Assembly (NCBI GenBank): GCA_023954475.1 | Contig: JAMLHW010000005.1 | Location: forward strand, 124,001-188,000 | DNA from: Anaerolineae bacterium | GTDB lineage: Bacteria > Chloroflexota > Anaerolineae > Promineifilales > Promineifilaceae | Length of the DNA stretch: 64,000 nucleotides | Direction of reading: 5' to 3' | Part shown: piece after piece, positions 38,714 through 48,166 of the stretch | Position numbering within the stretch: position 1 is the first letter of the stretch | Layout: each line of letters starts with the position of its first letter | Program-made: the position numbers and the translations under genes | The notes under the pieces: model-generated | What the model saw: the letters and a program-made list of their open reading frames with translations, nothing else | Told to the model about the DNA's origin: nothing | The model's database searches: none

Positions 38714-40270
38714 ATGTTGTCACGAATGCGTTTGATATTGACGCTCTTTGTTTTGGCCGCTCTCATACTGGCGGCATGTAGCGAGGATTCGACTCCGGAA
38801 GATACAACCCAACTGCCGACTGCGGCTGCCACTGATGGTATCGCAGACGATTCGGCCGAAACCACGCCCGATGCCGCGACCGATGCCACACCAACCCCCG
38901 CGACCGAAGAAAGTGAAGTCGATTCGGCCGAACCAGTTCCACTCGATGGCCCCACCACCATCCTCCATCCGGAGAACCTCTCCGCAGGCGATCCGTATGC
39001 GCCCGAATTGGGCAATCTCGGTTACGATGTCGAGCATTACAACATCCAGTTGACACTCACGCCTGATCTCCCTTTCATCCAGGGCGTGACGACCATCGAT
39101 GCAGTGACCACACAATCGGGCCTGTCGCAGTTGAGCTTCGACTTCATCGGCTTCGAAGACGAAATCGTGACTGTCAACGGCACACCGGTCACCTCGTTCC
39201 GTGACGGCGACAAGCTGATCGTCAACTTGCCTGAGACCGTGCTGGCCGACACCGAGTTACAGATCGCCATCGCCTACGAAGGCCAGCCGGTCAACGAGCC
39301 GTCGATTTACGCTCCGTTTGCCGAAAGCATCGGCATGACGTTCCGTGAGGGCAGCATTTTTGTCCTGTCCGAGCCGGATGGGTCGCGTTACTGGTTTCCC
39401 AACAACGACACGCCGCGCGACAAAGCAACCTTCACGTTCGACGTGACCGTGCCGAGCGGTCTGTCGGTAGCGGCTAACGGCGTCCTGATCGATAGCGAAA
39501 CCGGCGTCGCCAACGCGTTTGCCGACGGGTCGAGCGGTGATCGCTTTGTCTGGCAGCACGATTTTCCGATGGCGACCTATTTGGCAACGGTCAACGTGGC
39601 CGAGTACGAATTGTTTGAAGGCGAGCTGAGTAATGGTGTCCCGACACGCGATTACATTTTTCCAGCGTATCTCGACCGCTACAACGCATCGATCGGCCTT
39701 GTCGATGACCAAATGACGTGGATCGAAAATCTGCTGGGGCCATATCCGTTTGAAGTATATGGACACGCCGCCATCGATCAATCCGGCGCGGCGCTGGAAA
39801 CGCAAACGATGGTCGTCATGCCGGCCTGGGGATTTCGTGAAGATGTGTTAATGCACGAAATGGCACACATGTGGATGGGTAATATTGTCAGCCTCGATTC
39901 GTGGGCCGATATGTGGCGCAACGAAGGATTTGCCACCTATTTCACCGAGATGTGGCTGGCACAGGGCGACGATGAGGCTTTGGAATTGAGCATTGAAGCG
40001 ATGCGTCAGGCTGTCACAGACGAACCGAGTGGCTATCCGCTCAACGCTCCGCCACCGCAAGAGCTTTTCGGCCGAGACAGCTACATCAAAGGTGCCGTCG
40101 TCGTTCACGATTTGCGCCAGACCCTGGGCGATGAGGCGTTTTTTAGCGGCTTGCGCACCTATCTGGAGCGTTACGCAGGCGGCACGGCAACGCACGAGCA
40201 ATTCCAGAGCGTGATGGAAGAAGCCGGCGGCATTGATCTGGATGCGTTTTTTGCAGAAGCATTTCAGTAG
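38714..40270 (+). CDS. M1 family aminopeptidase-like lipoprotein
   Basis: A 518-residue lipoprotein: lipobox LAAC (Cys21), an acidic Thr/Ala linker to about 75, an M1 N-terminal beta domain and a thermolysin-like catalytic domain with HEMAH near residue 379 and the second Glu in NEGFATYFTEMW. The exopeptidase motif normally written GxMEN is ALETQT, so the free amino-terminus anchor is changed and strict aminopeptidase activity is doubtful. Length is shorter than four-domain M1 enzymes because the C-terminal helical domain is missing. Two TCGGCCGA copies 72 bp apart encode linker Ser-Ala-Glu. Confidence 0.88.
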   Translation: MLSRMRLILTLFVLAALILAACSEDSTPEDTTQLPTAAATDGIADDSAETTPDAATDATPTPATEESEVDSAEPVPLDGPTTILHPENLSAGDPYAPELGNLGYDVEHYNIQLTLTPDLPFIQGVTTIDAVTTQSGLSQLSFDFIGFEDEIVTVNGTPVTSFRDGDKLIVNLPETVLADTELQIAIAYEGQPVNEPSIYAPFAESIGMTFREGSIFVLSEPDGSRYWFPNNDTPRDKATFTFDVTVPSGLSVAANGVLIDSETGVANAFADGSSGDRFVWQHDFPMATYLATVNVAEYELFEGELSNGVPTRDYIFPAYLDRYNASIGLVDDQMTWIENLLGPYPFEVYGHAAIDQSGAALETQTMVVMPAWGFREDVLMHEMAHMWMGNIVSLDSWADMWRNEGFATYFTEMWLAQGDDEALELSIEAMRQAVTDEPSGYPLNAPPPQELFGRDSYIKGAVVVHDLRQTLGDEAFFSGLRTYLERYAGGTATHEQFQSVMEEAGGIDLDAFFAEAFQ

Positions 40271-40282
40271 GATCGGCGTTTC

Positions 40283-40750
40283 ATGAACGCCTGGACGACG
40301 GTTTCCGGAGAAGTTGTGCGTGGACATGGCGTGGCGTCGGGGATTTCGGCCGATAGCCCTTATCCCGATGGCTCTATCCCGCTGCAAATGCCTCATTTCG
40401 CGGCGCGTGGCCTCGATTTGTCGCCCTATTATCCGGCAACGCTCAACATTTCTATCAAGCCATTCGTCTTTGAATTGGTCGATCCGCGTTACACGTTGCG
40501 TAAGGTCAACTGGATCGACCTCGTTCCGCCGGAAGATTTCTCGTTTGCAACCTGTAAACTGACGTTTGCCGATGCAACATACGATTGCCTGACCTACTAC
40601 CCACATCCCGAAACAAAAGTGCAGCACTTTCAGAACCCGACGATGATCGAGGTTTTGGCTCCTTTTATTGACGGCATTTTTTACGGCGCACGGGTAGAAT
40701 TGAGTCTCAATTCGGCCGAGATCAAACTAACGATCCAACCAACCAGCTAA
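40283..40750 (+). CDS. DUF120-like protein (possible CTP-dependent riboflavin kinase fold)
   Basis: A 155-residue protein with [13 protein letters not shown] at the N-terminus, [13 protein letters not shown] in the middle and [20 protein letters not shown] near the end. Spacing and character recall the DUF120 family, archaeal CTP-dependent riboflavin kinases with GxGxGxG...YPGTLN...LEI(I/V)AP. The resemblance is remote and made by eye. It sits 12 bp after the M1 peptidase stop and 32 bp before dcd. If the assignment is wrong, it is a conserved hypothetical. The catalytic Asn/Thr of the TLN segment is present. Confidence 0.45.
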   Translation: MNAWTTVSGEVVRGHGVASGISADSPYPDGSIPLQMPHFAARGLDLSPYYPATLNISIKPFVFELVDPRYTLRKVNWIDLVPPEDFSFATCKLTFADATYDCLTYYPHPETKVQHFQNPTMIEVLAPFIDGIFYGARVELSLNSAEIKLTIQPTS

Positions 40751-40782
40751 TCTACAACCTGACAAAGGAGAGTTCACTTTCA

Positions 40783-41337
40783 ATGAGCATTCAACCCGAC
40801 ACCTGGATTCGTGAAATGGCGCTCGAACACGGCATGATCGAGCCTTTCGTCGACGGCCAGGTGCGTCAAGACGTCATTTCCTACGGACTATCTTCGTATG
40901 GCTACGACATTCGCGTGGCAGACGAATTCAAAATCTTCACCAACGTCCATTCGGCCGTCGTCGATCCCAAACATTTCAACCCAAAATCATTCATCGATTA
41001 TAGTGGCGACGTTTGCATCATTCCGCCGAACTCGTTTGTATTGGCACGAACGGTCGAATACTTTCGCATTCCACGCAACGTACTCACTATTTGCGTCGGC
41101 AAGAGTACGTATGCACGCTGTGGCTTGATCGTCAATGTGACGCCGTTTGAACCGGAATGGGAAGGGTTCGTCACGCTGGAAATCTCGAACACGACGCCGC
41201 TGCCGGCCAAGATTTACGCCAATGAGGGTATTTCGCAAGTGCTATTCTTTAAGTCGGATGGCGTTTGTGAAGTATCGTACGCTGACCGCAAAGGCAAATA
41301 CCAGCACCAACAGCAGATTGAACTGCCGCGTCTCTAG
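40783..41337 (+). CDS. dcd: dCTP deaminase
   Basis: A 184-residue dCTP deaminase, converting dCTP to dUTP (or dUMP in the bifunctional type). Visible: [37 protein letters not shown], the catalytic Glu in [19 protein letters not shown], and [11 protein letters not shown] with the C-terminal substrate lid. Length is normal. AAAGGAGAG precedes the ATG. Its neighbour, the DUF120-like protein, would also use a cytidine nucleotide if that assignment holds. Confidence 0.96.
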   Translation: MSIQPDTWIREMALEHGMIEPFVDGQVRQDVISYGLSSYGYDIRVADEFKIFTNVHSAVVDPKHFNPKSFIDYSGDVCIIPPNSFVLARTVEYFRIPRNVLTICVGKSTYARCGLIVNVTPFEPEWEGFVTLEISNTTPLPAKIYANEGISQVLFFKSDGVCEVSYADRKGKYQHQQQIELPRL

Positions 41338-41372
41338 CAAAACACGGCAAGCAACGTGAGGACGCAGAGATT

Positions 41373-42395
41373 TCAGTTGTTGTCTTTGCGTCTTTGCGTG
41401 CGCTTGTTTTCGGCCGAAATCACATCGCGAATATAGTAAACCGGCTTGTTCTGACTTTCATAATACGTGCGCACCTGCAGTTCAGCCAGCAGCCCCATCG
41501 TTAAAAACTGAACGCCGATAATCGACAGCAGCACACCCAACAAGAGCAATGGGCGGTCACCAATTGTCGTTGCATTAAATCCATCCAACCCACCTGACAA
41601 ACCGGCCCACAGTTTGACACCGAGTAAATAGAGCAGAGTAAAGAAACCCAGTCCACCTGAAACGATACCGAGTGCGCCAAAAAAATGCATCGGCCGATCT
41701 CCGTAGTGCCGCAGAAACAGAATGGTCATCAGGTCGAGGATCACGCGAAACGTGCGCGACAAACCGTACTTCGATTGGCCGGCGACGCGTGGGCGATGCG
41801 AAACCGGCACTTCCGCCATTGAAAAACCGGCGTTACTGATCAACTCAGGGATAAAACGGTGCATCTCACCGTACAGACGCAATTCCTTGACGACTTCTGA
41901 GCGCATCGCTCGCAGCGAGCAGCCCCGGTCATGCAACTGGACACCGGTTGATCGCGCGATGAGGCGATTGGCAACCCGCGACGGAACCCGGCGCACGACA
42001 TTGTCCTGTCGATTCTGCCGCCAGCCGTTGACAACATCGTAGCCTTCATCCAGTTTTTCCAACAGGATGGGAATATCCGCCGGATTGTTCTGGCCGTCAG
42101 CATCAAGGGTGACAACGACAGCCCCGTCCGCGTAGTCAAAGCCTGCCGCAAACGCCGCCGTCTGGCCAAAATTGCGCCGAAAACGAATGACAACGACGTG
42201 CGGATCGACGGCAGCCAGTGTTTGCAGCACCTCAAAACTCCCATCCTGACTGCCATCATCGACAAAAATGACCTCGTAATCACCGCTCAACGTCGCTGCA
42301 ATCTCGTCGTGGAGCGCGTGCAGATTGGCCTCCTCGTTGTAAACGGGTATGACCAGACTGAGTTGCTTTGTCGTCACATTAGCTAAGTCAGACAT
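41373..42395 (-). CDS. Family 2 glycosyltransferase with C-terminal membrane helices (ArnC/DPM1 type)
   Basis: A 340-residue polyprenyl-phosphate glycosyltransferase-like protein: LSLVIPVYNEEANL start, VIFVDDGSQDGS, ADGAVVVTLDADGQNNP (DxD metal site), and two C-terminal membrane helices (FFGALGIVSGGLGFFTLLYLLGV; LLLLGVLLSIIGVQFLTMGLLAEL). It likely moves a sugar to a lipid phosphate at the inner membrane. Start at 42395 (MSDLANV); a 22-residue extension in frame is not supported. It diverges from the next glycosyltransferase with a 255-bp spacer. Confidence 0.88.
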   Translation of the reverse strand: MSDLANVTTKQLSLVIPVYNEEANLHALHDEIAATLSGDYEVIFVDDGSQDGSFEVLQTLAAVDPHVVVIRFRRNFGQTAAFAAGFDYADGAVVVTLDADGQNNPADIPILLEKLDEGYDVVNGWRQNRQDNVVRRVPSRVANRLIARSTGVQLHDRGCSLRAMRSEVVKELRLYGEMHRFIPELISNAGFSMAEVPVSHRPRVAGQSKYGLSRTFRVILDLMTILFLRHYGDRPMHFFGALGIVSGGLGFFTLLYLLGVKLWAGLSGGLDGFNATTIGDRPLLLLGVLLSIIGVQFLTMGLLAELQVRTYYESQNKPVYYIRDVISAENKRTQRRKDNN

Positions 42396-42650
42396 GAGTT
42401 CCCAGTAGACGATTACTCGAGCGTGTGATTCTATCACCCGACTGGTTCTCGACAAGCGCACAACGCTTTGCGCCGGAACGTGTTAATACTAGCAGGAAAA
42501 AACGTCTATGGACAACTGAAACCAATTTTGTCATCGAGATAGTAACTACAAACCTTGCCCGCAGAAACTGTGATATTCGCTCACCAAATGCCTGTGAACG
42601 ATCAAAATACACTCAGTTTCTGAATTGAGCATTTATTCGAGACTGACCAA

Positions 42651-43616
42651 ATGCGTGTATCTGTAATTGCAACGGTGAAAAATGAAGGGGAAGCGCTGCG
42701 GCGCCTCCTGGATTCGCTGGTCGACCAAACGGTGACACCGGATGAGGTGGTCATTTGTGACGGCGGGTCGACGGATGAGACGCTTGAGATTTTGCGCGAA
42801 TATCAACGTTGGCTACCGCTAAAAATTGTGCTTGCACCGGGCAGCAATATCAGTCAGGGTCGCAATCGGGCCATTGAGACAGCAACCGGCGAAATCATTG
42901 CGGCAACCGATGCCGGTGTCCTCTTGTCGCCGGTGTGGCTGGAGGAATTGATTCGGCCGATTCAAACGAACGAAGCCACCGTCGTCAGCGGCTGGTTTGA
43001 ACCCGATCCCTACACCGACTTTGAAGTTGCGATGGCCGCCACAGTGCTGCCGGAGCGTGAAGACATCAACCCACAGACATTTTTGCCTTCCAGCCGCTCT
43101 GTCGCGTTTTGCAAAACAGCCTGGGAAGCGGTGGGCGGCTATCCGGAATGGCTCGACTACAGCGAAGATTTGGTCTTTGATATGGCGCTAAAAGAAGATG
43201 TCGGTAACTTCGCCTTTGCGCCGGGGGCCGTCGCCTACTTTCGTCCGCGTGGCAGCTTGCGCTCGTTCGGCAAGCAATATTACAACTACGCACGCGGCGA
43301 CGGCAAAGCCAACTTGTGGCCTAAACGTCACGCCATCCGCTACGCCACCTACCTCATCGCGCTGCCGCTGCTATTGCGCGAGATCTGGCGTGGCAAATTG
43401 GTCGGCTGGCTGGGCTTGTTGGTCGGTGTCATCGCTTATTCGCGGCGTCCGGCAGTACGATTGTGGAATCAAACGTATGGTTGGCGTCCTCCAACGCGTG
43501 CACGCGCATTTGCACTGATTCCAATCATCCGCTTTGTCGGCGATGTCGCCAAAATGCTCGGCTATCCCGTCGGCGTGTTGTGGCGCGTTCGCAATCGCGA
43601 GCAAATCGCATCGTGA
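42651..43616 (+). CDS. Family 2 glycosyltransferase
   Basis: A 321-residue GT2 enzyme: VSVIATVKNEGEALRRLLDSLVDQT, VVICDGGSTDETLEIL, QGRNRAIETATGEIIAATDAG (metal site DAG instead of DxD) and SEDLVFDMALKEDV. The C-terminal quarter has a short hydrophobic stretch (LVGWLGLLVGVIAYS), so it may attach peripherally to the membrane. It probably acts in polysaccharide or glycolipid assembly with the divergent GT2 gene. One TCGGCCGA is read Arg-Pro (IRPIQ). Confidence 0.87.
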   Translation: MRVSVIATVKNEGEALRRLLDSLVDQTVTPDEVVICDGGSTDETLEILREYQRWLPLKIVLAPGSNISQGRNRAIETATGEIIAATDAGVLLSPVWLEELIRPIQTNEATVVSGWFEPDPYTDFEVAMAATVLPEREDINPQTFLPSSRSVAFCKTAWEAVGGYPEWLDYSEDLVFDMALKEDVGNFAFAPGAVAYFRPRGSLRSFGKQYYNYARGDGKANLWPKRHAIRYATYLIALPLLLREIWRGKLVGWLGLLVGVIAYSRRPAVRLWNQTYGWRPPTRARAFALIPIIRFVGDVAKMLGYPVGVLWRVRNREQIAS

Positions 43617-43687
43617 ATTGAAAGTCGGATGGTCGCGCTGGGTTGTTGAGCGCAGGCACAACCTAACAATCCGTTAATTGCTGATCG

Positions 43688-44113
43688 CTACTGGGGTAGT
43701 TCGTACAGTTCGACTAGCACACCGCCTGTGCCTTTGGGGTGGATGAACGCGAATTTCTTGCCGCCTGCGCCGACTTTGGCTGTTTCGTTGATGAGAGGAA
43801 TTTCGGCCGAATGCAATTTTGCCAGCATCGCTTCAATGTCATCGACTTCAAAGCAAATATGATGGATGCCCGGCCCGCGTTTCTCCAAAAACTTGGACAC
43901 GCCATTCTCTTCAAACGGGTACAGTAACTCAACGGCGCTGCCGCCGGCATCCAAAAACGCTGTATCGACACCTTCATCAGCGACACGCGCCACGTGATCG
44001 AGAGACAGACCCATCAATTCGTGCCAGAAACGTTGTCCGGCTTCCAGGTCGTTAACAGCAATGGCAATGTGGTTGATATTCTTGATCATAGTATTTGGTT
44101 GGGCGTCCGCCAT
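43688..44113 (-). CDS. mce: Methylmalonyl-CoA epimerase
   Basis: A 141-residue VOC-fold protein: two beta-alpha-beta-beta-beta units with metal residues His in INHIAIAV, Gln-free middle strand GGSAVELLYP, His in GPGIHHICFEVDD and the final Glu in GGVLVELYELP. It interconverts the (R) and (S) forms of methylmalonyl-CoA in propionate metabolism. Start at 44113, with GGAGGGG upstream; a downstream ATG at 44089 is also possible. No mutase or carboxylase gene is adjacent. Confidence 0.9.
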   Translation of the reverse strand: MADAQPNTMIKNINHIAIAVNDLEAGQRFWHELMGLSLDHVARVADEGVDTAFLDAGGSAVELLYPFEENGVSKFLEKRGPGIHHICFEVDDIEAMLAKLHSAEIPLINETAKVGAGGKKFAFIHPKGTGGVLVELYELPQ

Positions 44114-44223
44114 TCGTTCGCCCCTCCGCTTTTGAATTCAACCGGATTGTAGCAGACAGCGCCATTCGGCCGATGTGCCAATCCACACCCAAAACAACGC
44201 AATTTGTCACAAAGTCGGATAGA

Positions 44224-45855
44224 TTAACGGTCGCGGAGCGTCAAAAAAGCTAAGGGAAGCGACGAAAGCAAAATCAACAACAACGAGGGCGCGGCGGCCT
44301 GTGCAAAATACGCTTCCGAAATGCTCGACCAAACTGACATCGGCAGCGTACGGAAACCAAGCGGACTGAGAATCAATGTCGCCGGCAGTTCTTTCATCAC
44401 GGTCAGGAAGACAAGCGCGGCCCCGGCCAAAATGCCCGGCGTAACCAGCGGCAGCGTCACCCGGCGGAAAACGGCGATCTTGGTTCGGCCGAGACTGCGG
44501 CCCGCTTCTTCAAGATGCGACGACACCTGCAACAACGAGGTGCGTGCCGTCCCGACTGCCTGTGGAATGAACAAAACCACATACGCACCAATCAGCAGCG
44601 GCAGCGTCTGGTATAGGGGGCGGGCATAATTGATGCCGAAAAAGACCAGCGCCAGCGCAATGACAATGCCGGGCAGCGCAAATCCGGCGTACGTGATGCG
44701 TTCAACGACTTGACTCAGCCGTGTTTGGCGTCGCGCCGAGAGAATGGCTACCGGCAGCGCTGCGATAACCGTGACAACTGCCGCAATGCCTGCCGCAGAG
44801 AGCGAACCCAGTGCCGGCTCCCACAACGACGCCAACGCCGCGCCACCGGCAATGCCGCGCAGCAGCCAATAGCCCAAACCCAAAGCAGGCAAAATCAGGC
44901 TGAAAAATACCATTGTGCCGACAAACAGCAGTGCAGGCCATTTCCACAGCCCTAAAGTGACCAGCTCAGCTTCACGCGCACAACCGGCCGATTGACGTTC
45001 GTAGCGCCCGCGACCGCGTGTACGCAAGTCGAGATAGAGCAGCAGCATGGTCATGGCGACTAGCACCAGCGACAGCACCGCCACCGTCGACCGGCTCGAA
45101 AACGATTGATATTGCACGAAAATAATGCGTGTGAACGTATTGTAGCGCAGCATGGAGACAGCACCGAAATCACGCAAAACATAAAGGGCGACCAGCAAAC
45201 CGCCGGCGACGATGGCGGGACGTAAATGCGGCAGTGTGACGCGCCAAAACGCCTGTCGCGGCGTGTAGCCGAGGCTGCGTGCAGCTTCGACCAGTGACGG
45301 ATCCAGTCGGCGGTAAGCAACGCGGACGCTGAGCAGGATATACGGATAACTGAGTAATGTCAGTACGACAAATGCGCCGAAGAAACCGTAGACTGACGGC
45401 AAGCGGGTAATTCCCAGCGGCACAAGCATATCCTGCAACATGCCGACCGGGCCGAAGATCGAAATAAACAGATAGGCGGCAACGTAGCTGGGCAAAACGA
45501 GCGGCAGTGCAGTGGCGACAAACCAATAACGCCGTCCGGGCAGATCGGTTGCGGTAGTCAACCACGCCAGAGGTACGGCGATGACGACGCTGCCCAGTGT
45601 GACAGCGGCGGCAAGGAGGGCAGTTCGGCCGAATGCCTCAACTGTCGATACCTTGAATAACACATCCAACGCACCTGTTCCCAGTTCCAACGCACGCAGC
45701 ACCAGATGAATCGGTGTCAACAACATCAACCCGGAGACGAGCAATGCCACCAGGACAAGCAGCACCGATGACCATGATCCGTTCAGCCTGATCTGGCGTG
45801 AACCGGTTGCGGGAAACGGTATGGTGATGCGTTTGCTGCCGACAATAACACTCAT
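44224..45855 (-). CDS. Iron(III) ABC transporter permease (FbpB/ThiP type, fused double)
   Basis: A 543-residue permease with about twelve helices in two tandem binding-protein-dependent transport units, each with an EAA loop (EAARSLGYTPRQAFWRVTLP and EEAGRSLGRTKIAVFRRVTLP). The fused arrangement and the LVLPSYVAAYLF segment are typical of FbpB-like ferric iron importers. Neither the ATPase nor the binding protein is adjacent, so the partner genes must be elsewhere. Start at 45855 (MSVIVGSK) chosen over an upstream 21-residue extension that lacks similarity. Confidence 0.85.
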   Translation of the reverse strand: MSVIVGSKRITIPFPATGSRQIRLNGSWSSVLLVLVALLVSGLMLLTPIHLVLRALELGTGALDVLFKVSTVEAFGRTALLAAAVTLGSVVIAVPLAWLTTATDLPGRRYWFVATALPLVLPSYVAAYLFISIFGPVGMLQDMLVPLGITRLPSVYGFFGAFVVLTLLSYPYILLSVRVAYRRLDPSLVEAARSLGYTPRQAFWRVTLPHLRPAIVAGGLLVALYVLRDFGAVSMLRYNTFTRIIFVQYQSFSSRSTVAVLSLVLVAMTMLLLYLDLRTRGRGRYERQSAGCAREAELVTLGLWKWPALLFVGTMVFFSLILPALGLGYWLLRGIAGGAALASLWEPALGSLSAAGIAAVVTVIAALPVAILSARRQTRLSQVVERITYAGFALPGIVIALALVFFGINYARPLYQTLPLLIGAYVVLFIPQAVGTARTSLLQVSSHLEEAGRSLGRTKIAVFRRVTLPLVTPGILAGAALVFLTVMKELPATLILSPLGFRTLPMSVWSSISEAYFAQAAAPSLLLILLSSLPLAFLTLRDR

Positions 45856-46072
45856 ACACTTATTATGGGAAATCTCGCCGGCAGCGTCTACGCGAACTGT
45901 TAATTCCGAAGTTAACACAGTCTGATCTGAAAGTTAACCGGGGTTAAAGCAGCGACTACGTGGATGCGTGTGGCGCAAAGTTGGCGGTGGAATTATGATC
46001 GCAACATGACGCATGTGACTTGCTGGAACAACCCGGCTGCTGACCTGCCGGGAACCAAAGGAGATAGTCGGT

Positions 46073-46861
46073 ATGAGCGATGAGGTTTTGACGATTGAAC
46101 GACGCGGCCATGTGTTGCTGATGGGGCTGAATCGGCCGAATAAATACAACGCTGTCACTCTGGAGCTGTTCCACGCGCTGGCCCACGCATACGGCGAATT
46201 GGAACGCGACCATGAGCTGCGTGTCGGTGTCCTGTTTGCGCATGGGGCACACTTTACTGCCGGCGTTGACTTGCAGCAGTGGGCGCCCGTGTTTGCAAGC
46301 GGCCAATTCCCCGCGCTGGCGGAAGGCGCGATCGATCCCCTCGGATTCGATGACGCCAAACGCATCACCAAACCGATTGTGATGGCGACGCAGGGAATGT
46401 GCTACACGATTGGGATCGAGCTGATGTTGTCGACCGATGTGCGCGTTTCGGCCGAAAATACACGCTTCGGCCAGATCGAAATCAAGCGCGGCATCTATCC
46501 GGTCGGCGGCGCCACGGTGCGACTGATTCACGAAGTAGGTTGGAGCAACGCCATGCGCTGGCTGCTGACCGGTGACGAGTTCAGCGCTGCCGAAGCGCTG
46601 CGTATGGGATTGGTACAGGAAGTGACGCCGGTCGGCGAACAACACAATGGTGCCATTGCCATTGCCGAAACCATTGCCGCACAAGCCCCGCTTGGCGTAT
46701 ACGCCACACTCAATTCGGCACGATTGTCCCGCCGTGAAGGTGAAACGGCTGCGTTTGCCCGCTTGCTGCCTGACTTGCAGCCCATTATGCGCAGTGAAGA
46801 TGCCGCAGAAGGCGTCCGCTCGTTTCTCGAACGCCGCGATGCGCAGTTCAAAGGCCGCTGA
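46073..46861 (+). CDS. Enoyl-CoA hydratase/isomerase (crotonase) family protein
   Basis: A 262-residue crotonase-fold enzyme. Oxyanion hole segments are HGAHFTAGVDLQQW and MATQGMCYTIGIELMLSTDVRVS; the acidic position of hydratases falls in FGQIEIKRGIYPVGG, where one of the two catalytic Glu seems changed. LLTGDEFSAAEALRMGLVQEV closes the core. It acts on an acyl-CoA, exact reaction open. AAAGGAG precedes the ATG at nine bases. It precedes ferritin convergently with a shared terminator. Confidence 0.88.
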   Translation: MSDEVLTIERRGHVLLMGLNRPNKYNAVTLELFHALAHAYGELERDHELRVGVLFAHGAHFTAGVDLQQWAPVFASGQFPALAEGAIDPLGFDDAKRITKPIVMATQGMCYTIGIELMLSTDVRVSAENTRFGQIEIKRGIYPVGGATVRLIHEVGWSNAMRWLLTGDEFSAAEALRMGLVQEVTPVGEQHNGAIAIAETIAAQAPLGVYATLNSARLSRREGETAAFARLLPDLQPIMRSEDAAEGVRSFLERRDAQFKGR

Positions 46862-46983
46862 CAACGCTGGCTGGAGAGTATGCTTTTTGATTACTCAACC
46901 AGTTACCTTGATGTGACCAGCTTAGCAAGAACAAGCTGCCGAAGCGAAACAGTATCGGCCGAAAACCGCCACTACAAACAAAA

Positions 46984-47012
46984 AAACCCGGCTTCTCAAA
47001 GAAGCCGGGTTT
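46984..47012. terminator. Bidirectional rho-independent terminator between crotonase and ferritin genes
   Basis: A perfect 13-bp stem, AAACCCGGCTTCT (46984-46996) pairing with AGAAGCCGGGTTT (47000-47012) around a CAA loop, flanked by an A run on one side and T-rich sequence on the other. It lies between the two convergent stops and can end both transcripts. Confidence 0.85.
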
Positions 47013-47036
47013 ATATGCAACAGGTTGACGTAAGCG

Positions 47037-47549
47037 TTATGCGCCAGCACCCGCTGCTGCCGTAGCAGCCATCTGACGCCGCACGTAATCCTCAACCAGC
47101 AGCAAATACGGCCCGGCATGCTTGATCGTTTGCAACAGCGTCGTCATGGAATCGACCTCTTCGACCTGCTCATCGACATACCATTGCAGGAATTGATTGC
47201 TGGCGTGGTCATTTTCTGCAATCGCCAGCGAGACAATATTGTTGATTTGAGTCGTAACAGTCTTCTCCTGATCGAGCGCAAATGAAACGGCATCAGCCGC
47301 ACTCTCAAACTCATTGCGCAGCATCGGCTGGTCGGGAATGATCGGCTTTGCGCCCGTATCGAGCAAGAAGCGCACAAATTTCATGGCGTGAAAGCGCTCT
47401 TCTTCAGCCTGTGCATAGAAAAACTGAGCCAGATCAGGCAAGCTTTCTTCATCAAAATAGACGGCAATGGCGATGTATTGCGCAGATGCGGTAAATTCGT
47501 TGCGAATCTGATCGTTGATGGCATCGACGACTTTAGGTGAAATCATCAT
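47037..47549 (-). CDS. Ferritin-like iron storage protein
   Basis: A 170-residue ferritin with the four-helix bundle and ferroxidase residues: Glu in IRNEFTASAQYIAIA, the EEERFHAMKFV pair (E...ExxH), Glu in LDQEKTVTTQ and the later QFLQWYVDEQVEEVDSM helix. It oxidises and stores iron in the cytoplasm. ATG at 47549 follows AGGAG by nine bases; a 35-residue upstream extension is not supported. The Ala-rich tail (AATAAAGAGA) is longer than usual and of low complexity. Confidence 0.93.
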   Translation of the reverse strand: MMISPKVVDAINDQIRNEFTASAQYIAIAVYFDEESLPDLAQFFYAQAEEERFHAMKFVRFLLDTGAKPIIPDQPMLRNEFESAADAVSFALDQEKTVTTQINNIVSLAIAENDHASNQFLQWYVDEQVEEVDSMTTLLQTIKHAGPYLLLVEDYVRRQMAATAAAGAGA

Positions 47550-47722
47550 GGTATAGTGCTCCTGATTGTTGCGTTTATGGAACCGCCGTTTAGCGTTTCC
47601 CAAGTAGACAGTGTAGCACAGCAACGTCAAAAATCTGTTGGAAACTCCGTTCAAGCACCACTACCTGACCGACAAAACACAGCCATAATCCGGCACGCTT
47701 CGTGTTTTTCCGGCCACTGTTT

Positions 47723-47947
47723 CTAACGTTTGCCGTGGCAGGGGCTGCCGAGCCGATTCCAGGTCAACCCGGCGTAAGTGACTTGCACCCAGCGGTCGCA
47801 GCGCTGGCAAACTGCCTGTACGCCAAAGCCGATGTCGCCAAACGGTGTCAATTCGTGGCCGTCGAGGGCGGCATCTACCATGAGTTGCAGCAGTCGTTCA
47901 CGAATTTTTGCCGAGCGGTCAGCCATTGTATCATCAGAAGCCATCAT
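47723..47947 (-). CDS. Small predicted zinc-ribbon protein
   Basis: A 74-residue frame with GGAGAG just before the ATG. The C-terminal half shows CQRCDRW and a later SPC, the pattern of a small one-knuckle zinc-ribbon protein; the N-terminal half is helical and charged. It fits the size and pattern of short conserved hypotheticals, but function is unknown. It is divergent from the DUF1801-like gene. Confidence 0.5.
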   Translation of the reverse strand: MMASDDTMADRSAKIRERLLQLMVDAALDGHELTPFGDIGFGVQAVCQRCDRWVQVTYAGLTWNRLGSPCHGKR

Positions 47948-48166
47948 GTCTCTCCGGTTTATATATGGGAGTCCACATCATGCTTTACGCAACACTGGGT
48001 CATTTGGGTGCATTTCGGCCGAAATCCGGTTTGTTGTGCTGGACATTGCCCCGCCTGCCCATTACAATGAGTACCGAGCTTTGCGAAGGTGAGCGTAGAG
48101 ACTGCAAGCAATCTCGTTCCCCGTTTCCTGGCATTGAATCCGATTCCTTATCCTCAAGGAGGCACT

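Noticed and set aside
45956-46864. Minus-strand frame across the crotonase gene
   Set aside because: It mirrors a clear crotonase and has no family features.
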